Source: Nitrospirota bacterium
GTDB taxonomy: Bacteria; Nitrospirota; Nitrospiria; Nitrospirales; Nitrospiraceae
Assembly (NCBI GenBank): GCA_026387665.1
Contig: JAPLLG010000007.1
Span: forward strand, 496,001-560,000
Length of the DNA stretch: 64,000 nucleotides
Direction of reading: 5' to 3'
The notes below the pieces were generated by a model. It had not been told where the DNA came from. It saw nothing but the letters and a program-made list of their open reading frames with translations, and ran no database searches. Shown here one piece after another: positions 1 to 10,343 of this stretch. Position numbers and translations under genes: made by a program. Positions within the stretch are counted from its first letter, which is position 1. Each line of letters starts with the position of its first letter.

Positions 1-1
1 C

Positions 2-94
2 AAGTGGAAGATCTTCATCCACCTGACCTTCATCGGCTCCGCCATCCTCCTCGCCTGGACAGACAAGATCATGCAGAAAGACCGGAAACACTGA
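2..94 (+). CDS. C-terminal end of a membrane protein (partial)
   Basis: The reading frame is open from the window edge and ends at a TGA after 30 codons. It contains a hydrophobic run (IFIHLTFIGSAILLAW) followed by a charged tail ending DRKH, as expected for a last membrane helix with a cytoplasmic end. The rest of the gene lies upstream of the window, so no function can be given. Its end faces the end of the HerA-like gene (convergent). Confidence 0.45.
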   Translation, partial: KWKIFIHLTFIGSAILLAWTDKIMQKDRKH

Positions 95-143
95 CGGAGC
101 GCATCAGCTGTCCTTCGATTCTCGCATTTCACAAACGACGACG

Positions 144-2600
144 TTACTCCCAAGCAGAGGTCAACCCGCCCCCGGCATCCTGCCACTGAGGCACCCAGGC
201 CAGCGCGACGAGCTTCACGGCGATATTGCTCTTGGTGGGCTTGAGGGAGACGATCTCTAGTTTTTCGGTGAGTGGATCGATGGATGCGATCAATGCGTCT
301 GTCTCGGTCTTAAATTGCGCTTCGAGGTCGGAAAGCTGCTGCTGCAGCGCTTCTCTATTCTCCTCAGCTTGCCCCACATCCTGCGACTCCTTGATCGCCC
401 GCCCTGCTCCGCGAATCGCCGTCGTCGCCTTGCCAATAGTGCTCGCGCTAATCGTCTTCCGTCCCATGACGGCGCCCAAAATCGTCGCGCCAACCGAAAT
501 CGCTGCCTGAAGCTGGCTGGTGCGAGACTCAATCTGCTGCCGTTCGACCATCTGCTGAGCCCGGCGGATACGGTCTTGGAGCGAAGTCATCTTCGGCATG
601 TACTTCTGCCTCAAACTTTCTAATTGCGCGTCTCGTTGCTCCCGCCCTGACTGCTGGAGCCTGACACGGAAATCCCGCTCCGACTCGCCAGGCCTGGAGA
701 TCTCTTTCGTCCCGGGACTTCTCAAGAGATCGACTTTCTCGTTCCGAAAAAGCCAACCGGAGAAATCTTTCCCCCAGGCCTCATAGCTCTTGGCCTTCCC
801 TGCAGCGACGGGAAGACTCGCAAACTGCGCGCCCTCCGCCGGCGCTTGCTCCAGATCCGGCAGAGCCAACGCTGCCTCTGCCGCATGGTCCCAATCCACC
901 GGCACAGCCCCCTCTGCGATCGGCGCGAGCACCGTGACATCCTGCGCCACATCCACCCCGGCCTTACCATCGGAGAACCGGACTTGCGCCCCTCCCAGCA
1001 ACATCGGCTGATAGACCAATCGACTGCCGCTCGGCTGCACGCCGCGAATAGGAACGAATTGTTGCGGCACATCGGGAGGGAGCAGAGGGCGTGAGACGTG
1101 AGACGTGAAAGGTGAAACGTGGGCCATGTCAGCTGAAAATTCCGGCTGCGCGCTCACTACCTTACCTTTCACGTCTAACGTTTCACGTTTCACGGGATCC
1201 ATGAGTGCCTTGATCTGCGTCCTCGTCAAGGGCCCACGTAGATAGGACAGAGTCCAGCGTGACTGAAAAACCTCCGGCGCATCTTCATGCACATTGTTCA
1301 AGAGAAAGACTCTGCTCCCCAATCCTGCAAGAAGCTGTTCCATCTGTTGCTTGTCGAATTTCTTGCCGGAGCTGGCGGCAGCGCCTTCAAGTCCTTCAAG
1401 CACCCGCGCCTTATCTCGCTCTGTCTGAAGTCGTCCGATGAGCCAGGTGCCGGTGTTGGCCAACCCCCTATAATCCAGATCGACCGGGTTCTGCGTGGCC
1501 AGCACAACTCCAAGCCCATAGGCCCGCGCCTGCTTGAGGAGAGTCATCAACGGCGCTTTCGACGGAGGATTCGCCACAGGAGGGAAGTAGCCGAAGATCT
1601 CATCCATGTAGAGGATGGCGCGCAGACTGGTCGTCCCGGATTGCCCCCTGACCCAACCAAGGGTCTGGCTCAAGAGGAGGGTCACAAAGAACATCCGCTC
1701 CGCGTCGCTTAAATGCGCAATAGAGAAAATGGCGATCCTCGGTTTGCCAGACGGGCTATGCAGCATCTGGCCGACATCCAGCGCTTCCCCTTCGAGCCAG
1801 GCGGAAAAACCTGGCGCAGCAAGCAGATTATTGAGCTGCATCGCCAAGGCAAATCGCTCTTTCGAGGGATAGAACGAATCGAGATCGAGCACGCCGACTT
1901 TCGACAGAGGCGGGGTTTGAATCTGCTGGATGAGCGAAGCCAGATCGAGATCTTGCCCCTTCCGCCAAGACTGGTCCAGGATCGTCGAGAGCAGGATATG
2001 TTCGCGGCTCTTGATCGGGTCCGCTTCGACTCCGATCAATCCGAGCAAACTGGTCGTCGTGGTGCTCACCCGCTCGCGCAGCAGTTCGACATCGTCCAGA
2101 ATTTCCTGAGCAGGCGCGGCAAACGACTTCATGATGGAAACCGGAAGCCCCGCATTGCTCCCCGGCGTGTAGACGACGAACTCGGCCGCATCTTTGAGCT
2201 TCTGGATCCGCTCGCCGCTTTGGCCCCACTCGCTCAAGCCTTGTTTCCACAGCTCCGCCTGTTGGGTCGCAAAGTCGCCAGGGGAGAGCCCTTTCTTGCG
2301 CGCATCGTCTTCATTGATCCAGGGCGCGAAATCTTCGCCGCGGAGCTGCGGAAACGTCAGCAGCAAATTGGCCAGATCCCCTTTGGGATCGATTACGATA
2401 GCGGGAATGCCGTCGATCGCTGCTTCTTCGAGGAGCCCGAGACAGAGGCCGGTCTTGCCGCTGCCGGTCATCCCGACACAAACCGCATGGGTGACCAGAT
2501 CTTTCGAGTCGTAGAGCAACCAGCCTGGCTTCGTTTTTTTCTTAGCCAGGTCATACGGACGTCCGAGGTAGAACACTCCGAGTTTCTCAAAGTCTTGCAC
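144..2600 (-). CDS. HerA-like / DUF853-type P-loop ATPase
   Basis: This is an 818-residue ATPase of the HerA/FtsK superfamily, whose members act as hexameric DNA or protein translocases. The Walker A motif GMTGSGKT is at residues 43-50, followed by the family-typical VIDPKGD. A Walker B (ILYMDEIFGYFPP) lies near residue 330 and a TQNPVDLDY sensor-like motif follows. The C-terminal third has a charged coiled-coil stretch (SLRQKYMPKM onward) and a glycine-rich hydrophobic patch. Residues about 468-504 are encoded by a short-unit inverted repeat (1091-1194) that keeps the frame and lies between the ATPase core and the C-terminal region. No nuclease neighbour (NurA) is visible. The substrate is unknown. 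The ATPase call is firm; the biological role is not. Confidence 0.85.
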   Translation of the reverse strand: MQDFEKLGVFYLGRPYDLAKKKTKPGWLLYDSKDLVTHAVCVGMTGSGKTGLCLGLLEEAAIDGIPAIVIDPKGDLANLLLTFPQLRGEDFAPWINEDDARKKGLSPGDFATQQAELWKQGLSEWGQSGERIQKLKDAAEFVVYTPGSNAGLPVSIMKSFAAPAQEILDDVELLRERVSTTTTSLLGLIGVEADPIKSREHILLSTILDQSWRKGQDLDLASLIQQIQTPPLSKVGVLDLDSFYPSKERFALAMQLNNLLAAPGFSAWLEGEALDVGQMLHSPSGKPRIAIFSIAHLSDAERMFFVTLLLSQTLGWVRGQSGTTSLRAILYMDEIFGYFPPVANPPSKAPLMTLLKQARAYGLGVVLATQNPVDLDYRGLANTGTWLIGRLQTERDKARVLEGLEGAAASSGKKFDKQQMEQLLAGLGSRVFLLNNVHEDAPEVFQSRWTLSYLRGPLTRTQIKALMDPVKRETLDVKGKVVSAQPEFSADMAHVSPFTSHVSRPLLPPDVPQQFVPIRGVQPSGSRLVYQPMLLGGAQVRFSDGKAGVDVAQDVTVLAPIAEGAVPVDWDHAAEAALALPDLEQAPAEGAQFASLPVAAGKAKSYEAWGKDFSGWLFRNEKVDLLRSPGTKEISRPGESERDFRVRLQQSGREQRDAQLESLRQKYMPKMTSLQDRIRRAQQMVERQQIESRTSQLQAAISVGATILGAVMGRKTISASTIGKATTAIRGAGRAIKESQDVGQAEENREALQQQLSDLEAQFKTETDALIASIDPLTEKLEIVSLKPTKSNIAVKLVALAWVPQWQDAGGGLTSAWE
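1091..1194. repeat. Short-unit inverted array inside the HerA-like gene
   Basis: The left array is built of GTGAGACGTGA / GTGAAACGTG units (1091-1121) and the right array of CACGTTTCACG-type units (1165-1194). They are reverse complements separated by about 43 bases. The unit is almost the same as in the intergenic array at 35925-36008. Here the array is translated in frame, giving repetitive residues such as VKRETLDVKGK and HVSPFTSHVSR. It belongs to the same structural class as the arrays at 13862, 25190, 35925 and 47504. Confidence 0.8.
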
Positions 2601-2761
2601 AGGGCCACGCTCCTTTCCGTCGCTTTGCCTGACCTGACAACCCGACAGGCGCCGTCATTCTAGTAAGGGGGCCTGTGGACTGCAAGATCAGGAGCCGACC
2701 GGCGGCGAACCTGAAAAATACGTTGCCCTCTCCATACGATTCAGTGCAGGATGCACTGCCC

Positions 2762-3685
2762 ATGCGTCCCTTGGTACTGACCGCTCTACATCTCGCACTG
2801 CCCATCGCCACGCTACTCGGATGGCTTCAGCCCTGCTGGGCTGAAGCCACTGCGCAAAGCACCCACTGGGGGGCCCTCGCCTTTCCCGATCATGATCGTA
2901 CTCTGGCACTGGGTTTCACCACCGACCGTTTCACAGAATTTGACGGGGCCGGCAAGCGCTACAACGACATGCGGCAAACCGATGGTTTTAACTTTTGGTC
3001 GCTGAGCTGGACGGAACGCCTGGAGCGATTCAAAGGCTGGAATACCAATCTCACGGTCGGCGCTGGTCCCACGGGTGATAGGTTTAGCCGGTATCTCCAG
3101 AACGATGTCGTGCATAAGCTTCGGGGGCAGACCCCGGTGCCGGTCGGCGCGACACGCGATACAACGGACTTCATGGCCAGCGGGACCCTGACGAAGTGGA
3201 CGGGGCTCGGGGGGAGTGACGATGTGTTCTTCTACGGCGTCGGCGGAGCGGCAGGGTCCCTCTACTACGAGCCCTATGCCCAGATGGGCTTCAGGCGACT
3301 CTCTCTGTTGGAGTTCGTGCCCGTGGTGTCCGACTACGTACGCTTCTCCGCATTGGGCCGTGCCGGCCGCCCCTTCAGCGGAGCCGCGTTCCACCAAGTT
3401 GCCAACCATTCCTACCTCGGACAGGCGTCCATCGGTATCGGCAACTACCGGCGAAAAGACTGCGACATCCCTATAGAACTCGAGGTCGGCCTGACCGTGG
3501 ATTCAGGCCTGTTCGTGGACCATCGCGGGAATTCCTTGGAAGAACGGTTCGTGACGGTGGCACTCCACATCTCAGCCGTTACAATTGAAACGTGGAATGA
3601 CCTCATCAACCAGAAGGACTACGGCCCAACCTTCGGCGCCCGCGTGACCCTGGACGTGCTCTACCTCTACGACCGGCTCCACTAG
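2762..3685 (+). CDS. Exported protein, possible outer-membrane beta-barrel
   Basis: This 307-residue protein starts with a signal peptide (MRPLVLTALHLALPIATLLG, cleavage near CWAEA), which is why I chose the ATG at 2762 over the upstream start of the open frame at 2675. The mature part has alternating aromatic/hydrophobic and polar residues and many Gly and Tyr (for example ASIGIGNYRR and FGARVTLDVLYLYDRLH at the end), resembling a small outer-membrane barrel that ends in amphipathic strands. I do not recognise a specific family. The stop codon is followed after one base by a stop-tail palindrome. Confidence 0.7.
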   Translation: MRPLVLTALHLALPIATLLGWLQPCWAEATAQSTHWGALAFPDHDRTLALGFTTDRFTEFDGAGKRYNDMRQTDGFNFWSLSWTERLERFKGWNTNLTVGAGPTGDRFSRYLQNDVVHKLRGQTPVPVGATRDTTDFMASGTLTKWTGLGGSDDVFFYGVGGAAGSLYYEPYAQMGFRRLSLLEFVPVVSDYVRFSALGRAGRPFSGAAFHQVANHSYLGQASIGIGNYRRKDCDIPIELEVGLTVDSGLFVDHRGNSLEERFVTVALHISAVTIETWNDLINQKDYGPTFGARVTLDVLYLYDRLH

Positions 3686-3686
3686 T

Positions 3687-3810
3687 GCGGATGCTGAAAA
3701 AGTCCGCCAGCTTCGTTCTCGCATCGTTCAGACCCTCAACGTACCCCAGAGGGTACGCCTCGGCCCTTCACTCGCTGCGGCCTTGCTGGATGGCCTTTTT
3801 GAGCATCCGC
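3687..3810 (-). repeat. Stop-tail palindrome, copy 1
   Basis: This 124-bp imperfect palindrome begins GCGGATGCTGAAAAAG and ends CTTTTTGAGCATCCGC, with an inner hairpin GTACCC-CAGA-GGGTAC. It is in reverse orientation relative to the other copies in the window. It begins one base after the stop at 3685 and lies between two convergent genes. Its long stem with A- and T-tracts at the ends could act as a two-way terminator (inference). Confidence 0.9.
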
Positions 3811-3870
3811 AAAAGCATTCCCCCGTTGTACCACGCACAGACCATCATTCCTGAACCCCGCTAGCCGCCC

Positions 3871-4200
3871 TCACCATTCTTTGAAGATCACGAAGACGCC
3901 ACCGGCCATTAAGGCAAACCCAGCCAAATAGTTCCACTTCAGCGGCTCCTTCAAATACCACACCGAGAAGACGCAGAAGACGACGAGGGTAATGACCTCT
4001 TGAATGGTCTTCAACTGAGCGGCATTGAATTCGTAATGCCCGATGCGGTTGGCCGGCACTTGGAAACAATATTCGAAGAAGGCAATTCCCCAGCTCGCCA
4101 GAATCACGATCCACAAAGGCGAATCTTTATATTTCAGATGCCCATACCAGGCGAAGGTCATGAAGATGTTGGAGATGGTCAACAGAAGAATGGTGTGCAT
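3871..4200 (-). CDS. DMT-superfamily membrane protein, DUF486
   Basis: This 109-residue protein has four predicted membrane helices and the DUF486 pattern: an N-terminal TISNIFMTFAWYGHLK, then SWGIAFFEYCFQVPANRIG, then QLKTIQEVITL, and a last helix ending VFVIFKEW. The length is normal for the family. The family is related to small drug/metabolite transporters but its substrate is not established. The gene stands alone, with a short-unit array plus four-helix-bundle gene upstream. Confidence 0.88.
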   Translation of the reverse strand: MHTILLLTISNIFMTFAWYGHLKYKDSPLWIVILASWGIAFFEYCFQVPANRIGHYEFNAAQLKTIQEVITLVVFCVFSVWYLKEPLKWNYLAGFALMAGGVFVIFKEW

Positions 4201-4244
4201 CCGGTCATTCCTCCTCGTAGATCAATGCCCACTGTACATGCTCG

Positions 4245-4725
4245 TCAACCGTCATTCGTCATTCGTAGAAGAATCCGATACGCCCTTGTTGCCCACTTGG
4301 CCGATACTTCGAATATAGCCATTGAGAAGCTGCACAAAACGCTGCAGTTGGTTTCGAAGACCGTCGCATTGCTTATCGGCAACATACCCCAGATCTCTGC
4401 ACGCGATTAAGTGGTCCAGAAGTTCATAGGCCGATCCACGGGCAATGCGGCAGAATTGGATATTCTCTTTGTAATGAAACCGCCCGTAGCCTTCAGCGAT
4501 ATTTGCCGTAAGCGAGATCGCGGCTGTTCTGACTTGCTGACCCAAGCAATACTGCTCTTGTTTGGGGAAACCGGACGTCAAAGCATACAGCTCTCCCCTG
4601 ATCTGCCTGCCCACCTTCCAAACATCCAAATCCTCAAAGGATTTGATGGAGCTCATAACCTTCCTCAATGGACGTTTCACGTCTCCGTCTTTCCCGCTTG
4701 ACGAATGACGTGTGACGATTGACGC
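4245..4725. mobile_element. Four-helix-bundle gene bracketed by short-unit inverted arrays (IVS-like unit 1)
   Basis: The left array has CGTCATTCGTCATTCGT (4250-4266) and the right has ACGAATGACGTGTGACGATTGACG-type units (about 4699-4725). They are inverted relative to each other, with the four-helix-bundle gene between them. The right array stops one base before the uvrA stop codon. 23S rRNA intervening sequences have the same plan: complementary ends with an S23-type ORF in the loop. Mobility is inferred from the similar unit at 8089-8555, not shown. Confidence 0.5.
4252..4656 (-). CDS. Four-helix-bundle protein (S23 / IVS-encoded family)
   Basis: This 134-residue protein starts MSSIKSFEDLDVWK and carries the family signature: SFEDLDVWKVGRQI at the start, QYCLGQQVRTAAISLTANIA and EGYGRF in the middle, then a helix with ARGSAYELLDHLI. 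The family was first seen as ORFs inside 23S rRNA intervening sequences and is related to Avd of diversity-generating retroelements. It forms small pentameric, basic helical bundles thought to bind nucleic acid. I chose the ATG at 4656 because GAGGAAGG precedes it. The last residues (about NKGVSDSSTNDE) are encoded by the left inverted array. No reverse transcriptase or rRNA is nearby. A second member lies at 8120-8557. Confidence 0.85.
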   Translation of the reverse strand: MSSIKSFEDLDVWKVGRQIRGELYALTSGFPKQEQYCLGQQVRTAAISLTANIAEGYGRFHYKENIQFCRIARGSAYELLDHLIACRDLGYVADKQCDGLRNQLQRFVQLLNGYIRSIGQVGNKGVSDSSTNDE

Positions 4726-4726
4726 T

Positions 4727-7234
<2,508 letters not shown>

Positions 7235-7305
7235 AAGGGACGGGATTATACCATGCAGACCGGCTCGCCTTGACAAACTTGGAAGGCCGATGCTACCACC
7301 CTCTC

Positions 7306-8088
7306 ATGGTCCAGACCTCTACACCACCAGTTCAGAAGGGGACGGACACCCCGGCTGCCCCGCTCGCCGTCTCGACCTGGTCTGGCCAGGCCCGCGAACA
7401 GGCGGTTCAGCGGATGTTCACCGCGATCGCCGGCGTCTATGACCTCAACAACACGCTCTTGAGTTTCGGGCTCCACCATCGCTGGAAGAAAATCACCGCC
7501 TCCTATGTGCCGGTCACGACGGGTGGCAGGGCCCTCGACGTGGGAGCTGGCACAGCAGACCTGGCCCTCTTGATCGAACCCCGCATGGGGGTCAATGGGC
7601 GGGTCATTGCCTCAGACTTGAACCATGCCATGCTGGTCGAAGGACTGAAGAAAGTCACGAACCGGGGCCTGGGGCAACGAATCACCTGTCTCGAGGCCAA
7701 TGCCGAACATCTGGGATTTCCCGATGGGACCTTCCATGCCGTGACGACGGGGTTTTGCATGAGGAACGTCGGCAATCTCAAGCAGGCGGTCACGGAAATT
7801 CACCGGATCTTACAGCCGGGCGGGCGGTTTGTCTGTCTGGAGTTTTCCCGGCCGGTCTTCGGATGGCTGCGGGCCCTGTACGATTGGTATTCGTTCCGGC
7901 TGCTTCCCTGGATCGGCACCAAGGTGGCGCATGACACGACCGGCGTCTACGAATATCTCCCTGCTTCCATCAGGAACTTCCCGGACCAGGAACGGTTGAA
8001 ACAGACACTCCTCGATGCAGGCTTCCGCCAAGTTACCTATCGCAACCTGACCGGTGGGATCGTGGCGATCCATGTGGCAACCAAATGA
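7306..8088 (+). CDS. ubiE/menG: Demethylmenaquinone / quinone C-methyltransferase
   Basis: This SAM-dependent methyltransferase acts late in menaquinone or ubiquinone synthesis. It shows the family N-terminus [23 protein letters not shown] motif [12 protein letters not shown] (near residue 78), the GFCMRNVGN motif, LEFSRP and a C-terminal [16 protein letters not shown]. It is 261 residues from the ATG at 7306. An upstream TTG in frame at 7270 lacks family similarity and I rejected it. The gene faces away from uvrA, and its stop is immediately followed by the short-unit array of the second IVS-like unit. Confidence 0.93.
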   Translation: MVQTSTPPVQKGTDTPAAPLAVSTWSGQAREQAVQRMFTAIAGVYDLNNTLLSFGLHHRWKKITASYVPVTTGGRALDVGAGTADLALLIEPRMGVNGRVIASDLNHAMLVEGLKKVTNRGLGQRITCLEANAEHLGFPDGTFHAVTTGFCMRNVGNLKQAVTEIHRILQPGGRFVCLEFSRPVFGWLRALYDWYSFRLLPWIGTKVAHDTTGVYEYLPASIRNFPDQERLKQTLLDAGFRQVTYRNLTGGIVAIHVATK

Positions 8089-8555
8089 AGTGCTGAGTCC
8101 TGAGTGCTAGGTGCTGAGCATGGTGAAGAAAGTTGAGCGCTTTGAAGACCTTATCGCGTGGCAGAGAGCAAGGCTGTTGACACAAACCGTCTATACTATG
8201 ACCAGAGAACGCACGTTCGCAAAAGACATCGGCTTATCCAGCCAAGCTCAACGTGCTGCGGTATCCATCATGGCCAATATTGCAGAGGGTTTTGAACGAA
8301 ATCGTCCTGGAGAATTCCATCAGTTCTTGTCCGTTGCGAAAGGCTCTTGTGCCGAGGTTCGATCTCACCTCTACGCCGCACATGATGCGGGATACCTCGC
8401 ACAAGATCGCTTCACAGAGCTACTCATTCAGGCTGAGGAAGTGGGACGGATTATCGGAGGGCTAAGAATTTCCGTCGCGGGCCAAAAGAAGCAACTCCGC
8501 GACAGCAGTGGCGCTCCTTCATCAACTCAGCACTCAGCACAAAGCACTCAGCACT
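8089..8555. mobile_element. Four-helix-bundle gene bracketed by short-unit inverted arrays (IVS-like unit 2)
   Basis: The left array carries AGTGCTGAGTCCTGAGTGCT-type units (8089-8119) and the right array CTCAGCACTCAGCAC units repeated (8526-8555), in inverted orientation. The unit begins one base after the ubiE stop. It ends so that the four-helix-bundle stop overlaps the start of the radical SAM gene (TAATG). The array unit differs in sequence from unit 1 but the plan is the same. It appears to be inserted into an otherwise continuous gene string. Confidence 0.55.
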
Positions 8556-8557
8556 AA
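8120..8557 (+). CDS. Four-helix-bundle protein (S23 / IVS-encoded family)
   Basis: This 145-residue relative of the protein at 4252-4656 shows VERFEDLIAWQRARLL, SSQAQRAAVSIMANIA, EGFERN and FLSVAKGSCAEVRSHL. The last residues, rich in Ser, Gln and His (about SSTQHSAQSTQH), are translated from the right inverted array and so are not part of the conserved fold. A GTG 9 bases upstream is also in frame, but the ATG at 8120 fits the family. Its stop codon overlaps the next gene's start by one base, suggesting translational coupling with the radical SAM gene. Confidence 0.85.
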   Translation: MVKKVERFEDLIAWQRARLLTQTVYTMTRERTFAKDIGLSSQAQRAAVSIMANIAEGFERNRPGEFHQFLSVAKGSCAEVRSHLYAAHDAGYLAQDRFTELLIQAEEVGRIIGGLRISVAGQKKQLRDSSGAPSSTQHSAQSTQH

Positions 8558-10185
8558 TGGAATCAATTCTTTACATCTTCCTCCCTTGTAAGAAGGTCTA
8601 CCCCATTGGGGTGACCTATCTGGCTGATTTCATCCATCGGCGCAAGCCGGAGGTGCGGCAGCGCATCTTGGATCTCTCCCTTTTTCCCGAAAACCAGCGA
8701 AGCGCCGCGGTCCGTGATGCGGCCACCGAATTCAAGCCGGACCTCGTCTGCTTTTCCTGGCGCGATATTCAGATCTTCTCCCCGCACGAGGGAGATTCCT
8801 CGCTGGAACACGCGTTTAACTTTTACTTTGCGAGCAACCCCCTCAAGCGGATCACCGCCTCCTTTGCGGGGCTGCAACAGCTTTACCGCTACTACAGCCA
8901 TATCCGTGCGGCGCTCTCCTACCCCTGGTTGATCGCAAAGGAGTTCCCGCGGGCGCAGATCATGATCGGCGGCGGAGCCTTTACCGCCTTTGCCGATCAG
9001 CTCATCCAGAAACTTCCGGAAGGCACCATCGGAATTCTTGGCGAGGGCGAAGACGCGATTCTCAAGGTAGTCGAAGGCCAGTCGCTGGAGCACGAACGGT
9101 ACATCCTTCGGGAAGGAAAGACCGTTCGAAAGGGCCAGCAGGGAGCGCCGGCCCTCCTCGATACGCTCACGGTTGACTTGCCCTATCTGACCTCGATCTT
9201 CCCCCAATATACGGAATATCTGGGAGAATCCATCGGTGTCCAATCGAAACGGGGCTGCCCCTACGACTGCGCCTTCTGCCTCTATCCCTACATTGAAGGG
9301 AAGCGGGTCCGCTATCGGCCCCCCTCCCTGGTCGTCCAGGATATTTCGCAGCACTACCATCAATGGGGTGCCAGGCGTTTCTGGTTCACCGATGCCCAGT
9401 TCATTACAGGGAAAGAAGCCTATCCCCAATGTACGGAGATCCTGGAGCGGATTCTCGCAGAGAAGCTGGAAATCGAGTGGTCCGGCTACATCAGGACATC
9501 GCTGATCACCCCGGAGCTGGCCAAGCTCATGGTCCGGTCCGGTGTCGGCGACCTCGAAGTCGCTATTACGTCCGGCTCCCAAGAGGTGCTGAATGATCTG
9601 CACATGGGGTTCAAGCTGGAGAAGCTCTACGACGGCTGTCGCTACCTGGCAGAAGCGGGATTCAAGGGGAAGGTCATCCTCAATTATTCGCTGAACAGCC
9701 CCAAAGAGACCGAGGAGTCGCTGCTCCAAAGCGTGGAGTCCTACAAAAAAGTCGCCGCGATCCTGGGTGAAGAGCGAGTGTTCCCCCTCATGTTCTTTTT
9801 AGGCATTCAGCCGAACACGGATCTGGAACAACGGCTGCTGGAAGAGGGCTACCTCTCGGCCGGCTATAACCCCCTGATGCTGACCCCGACGAGTATCAGG
9901 AAGCTCCTCTATAACCCGGCACCGCTCAACTCCTTCATCGCCAAGGCCTGCCTCAGGGCCTGGGAGCGCAAAGAAGGCAGCAGAGACCCCCGGAAATGGA
10001 CCGGCTCTCTCTCTCAAACTCCAAAAGAATCAGGCCCTTATGCCGATAAGAGTTTGATCAGGGGTATCGAAGGAAATTCCGGCCGCGATGCCCTCTTGTC
10101 CCTGGAAGAGATCCTGCGCTCCCGGCAATCGCTGCGTTCCGCAAAGGATTCTGGCGACAAATCCGCTGTCACACGGGGGGTCTAA
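8557..10185 (+). CDS. B12-binding-type radical SAM protein
   Basis: This 542-residue protein has an N-terminal cobalamin-binding-like domain (PIGVTYLADFIHRRKP, then PDLVCFSWRD, and a long insertion) and a radical SAM core with CPYDCAFC giving Cys 233, 237 and 240 for the 4Fe-4S cluster. The segment IMIGGGAFTAF followed by GILGEGEDAI is typical of B12/rSAM proteins of the BchE/Hpn type. Substrates in this class range from lipids to tetrapyrroles and I cannot assign one. The C-terminal 50 residues are polar and poorly conserved in appearance. It is coupled to the preceding four-helix-bundle gene by TAATG overlap. Confidence 0.88.
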   Translation: MESILYIFLPCKKVYPIGVTYLADFIHRRKPEVRQRILDLSLFPENQRSAAVRDAATEFKPDLVCFSWRDIQIFSPHEGDSSLEHAFNFYFASNPLKRITASFAGLQQLYRYYSHIRAALSYPWLIAKEFPRAQIMIGGGAFTAFADQLIQKLPEGTIGILGEGEDAILKVVEGQSLEHERYILREGKTVRKGQQGAPALLDTLTVDLPYLTSIFPQYTEYLGESIGVQSKRGCPYDCAFCLYPYIEGKRVRYRPPSLVVQDISQHYHQWGARRFWFTDAQFITGKEAYPQCTEILERILAEKLEIEWSGYIRTSLITPELAKLMVRSGVGDLEVAITSGSQEVLNDLHMGFKLEKLYDGCRYLAEAGFKGKVILNYSLNSPKETEESLLQSVESYKKVAAILGEERVFPLMFFLGIQPNTDLEQRLLEEGYLSAGYNPLMLTPTSIRKLLYNPAPLNSFIAKACLRAWERKEGSRDPRKWTGSLSQTPKESGPYADKSLIRGIEGNSGRDALLSLEEILRSRQSLRSAKDSGDKSAVTRGV

Positions 10186-10343
10186 ATCCCGTCCACCTGC
10201 CCCATTCGATACCTTGCATTCCATTTTGGGCCGATGTTATCATCCCTGTTCCTTGAGACTGAGGAAGCACGTCAACCATTTGTAAGCTTTGACAATTACT
10301 CTCGTTCGCCCTGGCCTGGAGGGCATCCGGAGGAGACTTTTCA

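Noticed and set aside
1713-2663. 316-residue plus-strand open frame
   Set aside because: It is antisense to the HerA-like gene, whose P-loop and Walker B motifs are clear, and shows no domain of its own.
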